Below are positions 58,180 to 64,000 of a stretch of DNA of 64,000 nt, one piece after another; the first letter of the stretch is position 1, and each line of letters starts with the position of its first letter. The notes beneath the pieces were generated by a model, which worked only from the letters and a program-made list of their open reading frames with translations, made no database searches and was not told the DNA's origin. This DNA comes from Polaromonas sp. SP1. Its GTDB lineage: Bacteria; Pseudomonadota; Gammaproteobacteria; Burkholderiales; Burkholderiaceae_C. Where the stretch lies: positions 806,001-870,000 of the forward strand of contig NZ_CP031013.1 in NCBI RefSeq assembly GCF_003711205.1, in the 5' to 3' direction. Both the position numbers and the translations under genes were made by a program.

Positions 58180-58407
58180 TATACACCTTTAACCAGTAAT
58201 GGCTACAGGCAATTTTTGCTTTAGATCTCCCGCACCGGCCCGCCACGGGCTGCTTACACGCTGTTGCATCACACCCCCACCCCGGTGCAATTTTTCCGGC
58301 CGGCAGGAGTCCATCTACCTGTGGACCCAAGCGGGCGGTAAAGTGCCCCTTACGCCCGAGGCCAATCCAGGCAAGCCAGCGACCCCATGCAGGAAGAGAG
58401 CATCACC

Positions 58408-58953
58408 ATGACACCCTCGTTGAAAAACCCATTGCAGCGGATTGGCCTTCGTGCCCTGCCTGGCCTGGCTGGCCTGCGTGGGGGACCGGCAGCCCTGGCT
58501 GTTGCCTTCCTGCTGCAGCACCCCGCCAGCGCGCAGGATTCCGTCATCACCTTTCCCGAGCGCACCTGGTCTGACACCCATCAGCCCGTGCAGCGCGACC
58601 TGCAAGGCCGCCCGTGGGACGAATCCCCCGGCCAGCGCGCGTTGCGGGAGCAGGCACAACGTGACTTCCAGTCTCGCCAGATCCAGCCCCAGTACAACAG
58701 AGACAGCCAGTACAACCGCGAGCGCCATGACGAATGGGTTCAGCGCCAGCAACAGCGCCGGCAGCAGGAAATACTTCAGGGCCCGCAACTCGAACTGCAG
58801 CGCCGGCAAGGCGAAGAACCCATCGGCCAGCGCGCCCTGAGGGAGCAGGCGCAGACGGAGCGCGAGAACGAGCGCTTCCGGCAGGAAGCACAGCGCAGGT
58901 CCGGCGGCGCGGGCACCCCCAAGCCAGGCAGCGGAAGCGGTTACCCACGTTAG
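58408..58953 (+). CDS. Secreted Arg/Gln-rich protein with repeated decamer
   Basis: 181 residues. The N-terminus is a signal peptide (AALAVAFLLQHPASAQ). The mature part is rich in Gln, Arg and Glu, and GQRALREQAQ occurs twice (75-84 and 140-149), on either side of a likely coiled-coil stretch (RQQQRRQQEILQ). The DNA of the two copies differs by synonymous changes, so the duplication is old or under protein selection. It ends in a Gly/Ser/Pro tail. The family is unrecognised; a periplasmic structural or chaperone-like role is a guess. The start may also be the upstream ATG 58387. Confidence 0.6.
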   Translation: MTPSLKNPLQRIGLRALPGLAGLRGGPAALAVAFLLQHPASAQDSVITFPERTWSDTHQPVQRDLQGRPWDESPGQRALREQAQRDFQSRQIQPQYNRDSQYNRERHDEWVQRQQQRRQQEILQGPQLELQRRQGEEPIGQRALREQAQTERENERFRQEAQRRSGGAGTPKPGSGSGYPR

Positions 58954-58970
58954 GGCAAACCGTTGCCACT

Positions 58971-59076
58971 GCGGGCGTTCGCAAAAGCCCGTCTGGCTAG
59001 GCGCGCCAGCCGCAGACAGTGCACCAGCACGGCAAGGCGGCGCAACAACGCCAGGCGGGCTTTTGCGAGCGCCCGC
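58971..59076. repeat. 106-bp inverted-repeat element before livG
   Basis: GCGGGCGTTCGCAAAAGCCC... (58971-58997) and its near reverse complement at 59050-59076 (two mismatches in 27). The interior is GC-rich without coding sense. It lies 166 bases before livG and could be a small mobile palindrome or terminator-like fold. Confidence 0.7.
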
Positions 59077-59241
59077 TAGGGTTGCCGATCACGCAAAACT
59101 ACCTAAGGGTCTGCCCGGTATCGCCCCCGTAAGCGGATAGCTAGGATGACCACCTTGTGTTCACGGGCCTATGCCTGCTGCTGCATATGCCGGGCCGCCT
59201 GAACGCCCCGTGACGTCAACCCCTACCCGCCGGAGACTAAT

Positions 59242-60015
59242 TTGTCAGTGGAGTTCATTCTCGAAACACGAGGGCTGACCAAGGAATTCAAGGGTTTCGT
59301 GGCCGTCAACAACGTGGACCTCAAAGTCCAGCGCGGGCATATCCATGCGCTGATCGGCCCCAACGGCGCCGGCAAGACCACCTTCTTCAACCTGCTGACC
59401 AAGTTCCTGACGCCGACGCGCGGCAGCATTGTTTACAACGGCAACGACATCACGGCCGAGCAGCCCGCACAGACCGCGCGCCGCGGCATCGTGCGTTCGT
59501 TCCAGATTTCCGCCGTTTTCCCGCACATGACGGTGCTGGAGAACGTGCGCGCTGCGCTTCAGCGCAACCTGGGCACCTCCTTCCATTTCTGGAAACCCGA
59601 AGACAGCCTGTTCCACCTGCACGACCGCGCCCGTGAACTGCTGGCCGAAGTCGACCTGGGCGGCTTCGCCGACGAGCTGACGGTGAACCTGCCCTACGGC
59701 CGCAAGCGCGCCCTGGAGCTCGCCACCACGCTGGCGCTGAAGCCTGAGCTGATGCTGCTGGACGAGCCCACCCAGGGCATGGGCCACGAAGACGTGGACC
59801 GCGTGACGCAACTGATCAAGAAAGTCTCGGTCGGCCGCACCATCCTGATGGTCGAGCACAACATGAACGTGGTGTCGTCGATCGCCGACCGCATCACGGT
59901 GCTGCAGCGCGGCGCCATCATTGCCGACGGCCCCTACGGCGAGGTCTCGAAAAACCCGCTGGTGATCGAGGCGTACATGGGCACGGCGAATACCGAGTTG
60001 CAAGGAGCCCACTGA
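59242..60015 (+). CDS. livG: Branched-chain amino acid type ABC transporter ATPase (LivG)
   Basis: 257 residues. Walker A is GPNGAGKTTF (39-48) and the Walker-B region is LMLLDEPTQGMGHEDVDR. The signature area reads LPYGRKRALELATTLAL, a degenerate form common in this Liv subgroup. It starts at TTG 59242 with CGGAGA before it; GTG 59248 is possible. The C-terminal extension (VVSSIADRITVLQRGAIIADGPYGEVSKNPLVIEAYMG) is the LivG type. It overlaps livF by one base (TGATG). It energises import of a Liv-class ligand whose receptor is encoded at 60799. Confidence 0.93.
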   Translation: MSVEFILETRGLTKEFKGFVAVNNVDLKVQRGHIHALIGPNGAGKTTFFNLLTKFLTPTRGSIVYNGNDITAEQPAQTARRGIVRSFQISAVFPHMTVLENVRAALQRNLGTSFHFWKPEDSLFHLHDRARELLAEVDLGGFADELTVNLPYGRKRALELATTLALKPELMLLDEPTQGMGHEDVDRVTQLIKKVSVGRTILMVEHNMNVVSSIADRITVLQRGAIIADGPYGEVSKNPLVIEAYMGTANTELQGAH

Positions 60016-60719
60016 TGTCGAAGGAGCTCCTCAAATTAGAAGACCTCAACGCCTGGTACGGCGAGTCGCACATCCTGCACGGCGTGAACCTCTCGGTGAA
60101 CGAAGGTGAAGTCGTGACCCTGCTGGGCCGCAACGGCGCAGGCCGCACCACCACCATGCGCGCCATCGTCGGCATGACGGGCGCGCGCAAAGGCTCCATC
60201 AAGATCAACGGCGAAGAAGCCATCAAGCTGGCGCCGCACAGGGTGGCACGCCTGGGCGTGGGCTACTGCCCCGAAGAGCGCGGCATTTTCGCCAGCCTGA
60301 CGGCCGAAGAAAACCTGATGCTGCCGCCCACCATCGGCCCGGGCGGCATGAGCCTGGACGAGATTTACGCGATGTTCCCCAACCTGAAGGAACGCGCCAG
60401 CAGCCCCGGCACGCGCCTGTCGGGTGGCGAGCAGCAAATGCTGGCGGTAGCGCGCATCCTGCGCACCGGTGCGCGCCTGCTCCTGCTCGATGAGATTTCC
60501 GAAGGCCTGGCGCCCGTCATCGTGCAAAAGCTCGCCGAGATGATCCTCACACTCAAGGCCAAGGGCTACACCATCGTGCTGGTCGAGCAGAACTTCCGCT
60601 TTGCCGCACCGCTGGCCGACCGCTTCTACGTGATGGAGCACGGCCGCATCGTCAAGCAGTTTGCGCAAAGCGAGCTGGCCGGCAACATGGGCATGCTGCA
60701 GGAATACCTCGGCGTCTGA
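60015..60719 (+). CDS. livF: Branched-chain amino acid type ABC transporter ATPase (LivF)
   Basis: 234 residues. Signature LSGGEQQMLAVARIL and Walker B LLLLDEISEGLAP are normal. The Walker A reads GRNGAGRTT (38-46), with arginine (R44, codon CGC) where lysine is nearly invariant in ABC ATPases. This may weaken ATP hydrolysis at that site, leaving the LivG site to drive transport. Some Liv-type ATPases in this bacterial group are reported with this form, so it may be tolerated rather than inactivating. It follows livG with one-base overlap. Confidence 0.92.
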   Translation: MSKELLKLEDLNAWYGESHILHGVNLSVNEGEVVTLLGRNGAGRTTTMRAIVGMTGARKGSIKINGEEAIKLAPHRVARLGVGYCPEERGIFASLTAEENLMLPPTIGPGGMSLDEIYAMFPNLKERASSPGTRLSGGEQQMLAVARILRTGARLLLLDEISEGLAPVIVQKLAEMILTLKAKGYTIVLVEQNFRFAAPLADRFYVMEHGRIVKQFAQSELAGNMGMLQEYLGV

Positions 60720-60798
60720 CGCTGAAACACGACCAGCCTTTTTACCGTTTTTTCGATTTCCCCACCCCGGTTCACCCCCATCCATAACAGGAGACACC

Positions 60799-61992
60799 AT
60801 GAAACTCAAAACACTCGTTGCCGCACTCGCCGTCGGCCTCACCGGCGCCGCCTTCGCGCAAAACACCGGCCCGATCAAGATCGGCATCATCACCGACATG
60901 TCCAGCCTGTATGCCGACATCGACGGCCCGGCCGGCGCGGAAATGCTGAGGTGGGCCGTGCAGGACTTCGGCGGCAAGGTGCTGAACCGTCCTATCGAAG
61001 TGCTGAGCGCCGACCACCAGAACAAGGCCGACGTCGCATCGTCCAAGGCCCGCGAGTGGATCGACAAGGATGGCCTTCAGATGCTGATCGGCGGCACCAA
61101 CTCCGGCACGGCGCTGGCCATGTCCAAGGTCACCACCGAAAAGAAAAAACCCTTCATCGCCATCGGCGCCGGCTCGGCCCGCCTGACCAATGAAGACTGC
61201 TCGCCTTACACCGTGCACTACGCCTATGACACGGTGTCGCTGGCCAAGGTGGCCGGATCCGCCCTGGTCAAGGCCGGCAACAAGAGCTGGTACTTCCTGA
61301 CCGCCGACTATGCCTTCGGCTACTCGCTCGAAGGCGATGCTTCCAACGTGGTCAAAGCCAACGGCGGCACCGTGACCGGCGCCGTCCGCCACCCGCTGAA
61401 CGCGTCCGACTTCTCGTCCTTCCTGCTGCAGGCGCAGTCTTCCAAGGCACAGATCCTGGCGCTGGCCAATGCCGGCGGCGACTTCACCAACGCCATGAAG
61501 GCCGCCAAGGAATTCGGCATCGGCAAGACCATGAAGGTCGCCGGCCTGCTGGTGTTCATCAACGACGTGCACTCCCTGGGCCTGGCCAACACCGAGGGCC
61601 TGCAGCTGGCCGACAGCTGGTACTGGAACCAGGACGACGCTTCGCGCAAGTTCGCCAAGCGCTTCTTTGACAAGTACAAACGCATGCCTTCCAGCCTGCA
61701 GGCCGCCGACTACTCGGCCACGATGAACTACCTGAAGGCCGTGCAAACTGCCGGCACCACTGACTCCGACAAGGTCATGAGCACGCTCAAGGGCATGAAG
61801 ATCGACGACTTCTATAACAAGGGCCAGATCCGCGCCGACGGCCGCATGATCCACGACATGTACCTGTATGAAGTCAAGAGCTCCAAGAACTCCAGCACGC
61901 CATGGGACTACTACAAGACCATCGCCAAGGTGCCGGGCGACCAGGCCTTCACCACGGTGGCCGAATCCAAGTGCGCGGCCGTCAAGAAGTAA
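60799..61992 (+). CDS. Liv-type ABC substrate-binding protein
   Basis: 397 residues from ATG 60799 (AGGAGA six bases before). The signal peptide LVAALAVGLTGAAFA ends at residue 20. The mature protein starts NTGPIKIGIITDMSSLYADIDGPAGAEMLRWAVQDFGG, the LivK/AmiC-like class of ABC receptors. Two domains of type I binding-protein fold; DYSATMNYLKAVQ and a late CAAVKK tail are seen. It is placed between the ATPase and permease genes, an unusual but known Liv order. Ligand may be an amide, urea or aromatic acid rather than branched-chain amino acid. Confidence 0.92.
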   Translation: MKLKTLVAALAVGLTGAAFAQNTGPIKIGIITDMSSLYADIDGPAGAEMLRWAVQDFGGKVLNRPIEVLSADHQNKADVASSKAREWIDKDGLQMLIGGTNSGTALAMSKVTTEKKKPFIAIGAGSARLTNEDCSPYTVHYAYDTVSLAKVAGSALVKAGNKSWYFLTADYAFGYSLEGDASNVVKANGGTVTGAVRHPLNASDFSSFLLQAQSSKAQILALANAGGDFTNAMKAAKEFGIGKTMKVAGLLVFINDVHSLGLANTEGLQLADSWYWNQDDASRKFAKRFFDKYKRMPSSLQAADYSATMNYLKAVQTAGTTDSDKVMSTLKGMKIDDFYNKGQIRADGRMIHDMYLYEVKSSKNSSTPWDYYKTIAKVPGDQAFTTVAESKCAAVKK

Positions 61993-62142
61993 GCCGGTAA
62001 CTGACGACAAAAAAGACGGAGAAGAGCGAGGGGTTCGGTCCAGCCGGTCATTCACGCAGAAATGCAGGAATGGCCGGCTGCTTCCTTGAACGGCCTCCCG
62101 CTCCCGCCACAATTAACGGTATTGGTGTCCTGACAGGTTCCC

Positions 62143-63027
62143 ATGGAAATTTTCGGTATTCCCCTGCAAGCGTTTATGGGCCAGCTGATGCTGGGCCTGG
62201 TCAATGGCGCGTTCTACGCCATGCTGAGCCTGGGGCTGGCGGTGATTTTCGGCCTGCTGGGCATCGTCAACTTTGCGCACGGCGCGCTCTACATGCTGGG
62301 CGCGTTCGCCGCCTGGATCATGCTGGACCAGTTCGGCATGAACTACTGGTTCGCGCTGGTGCTGGCGCCGCTGACGGTCGGCATTCTCGGCGTCATCATT
62401 GAGCGGCTCTTCCTCAAACACCTGTACAAGCTGGACCCGCTCTACGGCCTGCTGCTGACCTTCGGCCTGGCGCTGGTGCTCGAAGGCGTGTTCCGCGAAA
62501 TTTACGGCGTCTCCGGCCAGAACTACAACGTCCCCGACCTGCTGGCCGGCTCCATGGACCTCGGCTTCATGCGCCTGCCGATCTACCGCGCCTGGGTGGT
62601 GGTGATCTCGCTGGTGGTCTGCCTGGGCACCTGGTTCCTGATCGAGCGCACACGGCTGGGCGCCTACCTGCGCGCCGGCACCGAAAACGCGCCGCTGGTG
62701 CAGGCCTTTGGCGTCAACGTGCCCATGATGGTCATGCTGACCTACGGTGCAGGCGCCGCACTGGCAGGCCTGGCCGGCGTGCTGGCCGCGCCCATCATCC
62801 AGGTCAACCCGCTGATGGGCTCCAACCTGATCATCGTGGTGTTCGCCGTCGTCGTGATCGGCGGCATGGGCTCCATCCTCGGCTCGGTCATCACCGGCCT
62901 GGGCCTGGGCATCGTCGAGGGCCTCACCCGCGTGTTTTACCCTGAGGCTTCCAACATCGTGGTGTTTGTCATCATGGTCATCGTGTTGATGTTCCGGCCC
63001 GCCGGCCTCTTCGGAAAGGAAGCGTAA
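62143..63027 (+). CDS. livH: Branched-chain amino acid type ABC permease (LivH)
   Basis: 294 residues, about eight helices. GLVNGAFYAMLSLGLAVIFGLLGIVNFAHGALYMLGAFAAW (residues 19-59) and ENAPLVQAFGVNVPMMVMLTYGAGAALAGLAGVLAAP (180-217) are typical LivH blocks, the second being the EAA-like loop region that contacts the ATPase. It forms the inner-membrane channel with LivM, which starts three bases after this stop. The start is ATG 62143. Confidence 0.94.
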   Translation: MEIFGIPLQAFMGQLMLGLVNGAFYAMLSLGLAVIFGLLGIVNFAHGALYMLGAFAAWIMLDQFGMNYWFALVLAPLTVGILGVIIERLFLKHLYKLDPLYGLLLTFGLALVLEGVFREIYGVSGQNYNVPDLLAGSMDLGFMRLPIYRAWVVVISLVVCLGTWFLIERTRLGAYLRAGTENAPLVQAFGVNVPMMVMLTYGAGAALAGLAGVLAAPIIQVNPLMGSNLIIVVFAVVVIGGMGSILGSVITGLGLGIVEGLTRVFYPEASNIVVFVIMVIVLMFRPAGLFGKEA

Positions 63028-63029
63028 TC

Positions 63030-64000
63030 ATGAGCGCCCTCTCCACTAAAGCCGCCAACATGCTGCGCATCACCTACCTCGTCCTGCTGGCTTTTGCACT
63101 GGCTGCGCCCTTCCTGGGCCTGTATCCGGTGTTTGTGATGAAGCTGCTGTGCTTCGCGCTGTTTGCCTGTGCCTTCAACCTGCTGCTGGGTTTTACCGGC
63201 CTGCTGTCTTTCGGCCATGCGGCCTTCTTCGGCTCGGCGGCGTATGTCACCGGCTGGTTCATCAAGTCGCAAAACTGGACGCCCGAGCTCGGCCTGCTGG
63301 CCGGCGCGGTGGCGGCCGGGCTGATCGGCCTGCTGGTCGGCCTGGTGGCGATACGCCGCCAGGGCATTTACTTCGCCATGATCACGCTGGCGATTGCGCA
63401 GATGGTCTACTTCGTCTGCCTGCAAGCGAGCTTTACCGGCGGTGAAGACGGCCTGCAGGGCGTGCCGCGCGGCAAGCTGTTCGGCGTGCTGCCGCTCGAA
63501 TCCGACATCTCGCTGTATTACGTGGTGCTGGCGGTGTTTGTGGCCTGCTTCCTGTTCATCTCGCGCATCGTGCATTCGCCCTTCGGCCAGGTGCTCAAGA
63601 TGATCCGCGAGAACGAGCCGCGCGCCATTTCGCTGGGCTACAACGTCGATCGCTACAAGCTGCTGGCTTTTGTGCTGTCAGCCTCGCTGGCGGGTCTCGC
63701 CGGCTCGATGAAAACGCTGGTCATGGGTTTTGCCACGCTGTCGGATGTGCACTGGTCCATGTCCGGCGAGGTCATCCTGATGACGCTGCTGGGCGGCGTC
63801 GGCACTTTCTTCGGCCCCGTCATGGGCTCGGGCATCGTCATTGCGCTGCAGAACCTGCTGGCCGATAAAGTCGGCTCGTGGGTCACCGTGATCATCGGCG
63901 TGATCTTTGTGCTGTGCGTGCTGGCCTTCCGCAAGGGCGTGATCGGCGAGTTGCAGGCCTTCCTGGAGCGCCGCCGCAACGCCGCCAAGGCGGCATCGCA
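63030..64000 (+). CDS. livM: Branched-chain amino acid type ABC permease (LivM), cut by window end
   Basis: 323 codons are visible without a stop; the gene continues past the window. Typical LivM blocks are FNLLLGFTGLLSFGHAAFFGSAAYV, RRQGIYFAMITLAIAQMVYF, and the ATPase-contact loop RENEPRAISLGYNVDRYKLLAFVLSASLAGLAG. The ATG at 63030 lies three bases after livH. The visible C-terminal part becomes charged (ERRRNAAKAAS), so the end is probably near. Confidence 0.93.
   Translation, partial: MSALSTKAANMLRITYLVLLAFALAAPFLGLYPVFVMKLLCFALFACAFNLLLGFTGLLSFGHAAFFGSAAYVTGWFIKSQNWTPELGLLAGAVAAGLIGLLVGLVAIRRQGIYFAMITLAIAQMVYFVCLQASFTGGEDGLQGVPRGKLFGVLPLESDISLYYVVLAVFVACFLFISRIVHSPFGQVLKMIRENEPRAISLGYNVDRYKLLAFVLSASLAGLAGSMKTLVMGFATLSDVHWSMSGEVILMTLLGGVGTFFGPVMGSGIVIALQNLLADKVGSWVTVIIGVIFVLCVLAFRKGVIGELQAFLERRRNAAKAAS

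Noticed and set aside
1..64000. Prophage or integrative element
   Set aside because: No integrase, transposase, terminase or capsid genes were seen; transport and metabolism genes dominate.

Overview
The window looks like a chromosomal segment of a high-GC betaproteobacterium, most likely Comamonadaceae (Polaromonas/Rhodoferax/Variovorax-like). The clues are many periplasmic solute-binding proteins (TRAP, Bug/TctC and Liv types), a B12-dependent IcmF, a PHA-system protein, a WS/DGAT enzyme, and short interspersed palindromes of the GCTAT...ATAGC kind. The genus is inferred from these features, not from a marker gene. I see no rRNA, tRNA, transposase, phage gene or CRISPR array. REGION BY REGION. 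1-2415: the 3' part of uvrA, then a DMT permease. 2423-3455: about 1 kb without genes, an imperfect inverted repeat with hexamer tandem repeats. 3481-9567 (minus): a catabolic operon of TRAP dctP, fused dctQM, a LacI regulator, a 2-hydroxyacid dehydrogenase and an amidohydrolase. 9825-15434: thioesterase, EamA permease, two LysR regulators, an atypical SDR and an MFS pump. 15493-19572 (minus): a four-gene membrane-glycan set (UbiA-type phosphoribosyl-polyprenol synthase, YbhN-like protein, GT-C glycosyltransferase, HAD phosphatase). 19666-26675: argE, two orphan Liv-type binding proteins, a molybdopterin oxidoreductase and a lipoprotein aminopeptidase. 26668-31609: a PHA-system protein, then a LysR-led set of CoA-transferase, HMG-CoA-lyase-like enzyme, VOC protein and Bug protein. 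31812-33738: divergent acyl-CoA-binding protein and wax-ester/DAG synthase. 33939-41182: coaX, then a quorum-sensing-like island (LuxR-type regulator, CqsS/LqsS-like kinase, LqsR-like response regulator, CqsA/LqsA-like synthase with a lux-box palindrome upstream), then rhodanese and PPK2. 41348-45110: a second TRAP system with an oversized DctM. 45298-48621: icmF behind a perfect 22-bp palindrome. 48641-53701: a third TRAP system with aroQ inside it, facing a divergent IclR gene. 53719-58953: small secreted and basic proteins, a Bug protein, an aldo/keto reductase, a cupin and two uncharacterised proteins. 59242-64000: a liv-type ABC transporter (G-F-K-H-M), cut off in livM. HOW THEY WORK TOGETHER. 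Most of the window is high-affinity carboxylate or amino-acid uptake joined to CoA-thioester and 2-hydroxyacid metabolism, each module with its own regulator and often a visible operator. The most notable system is the putative alpha-hydroxyketone signalling island whose synthase carries a LuxR-type site. Second is the polyprenyl-phosphate-pentose set, which lacks the usual epimerase. A third theme is short palindromic repeats that end exactly at stop codons or lie in frame inside a gene.
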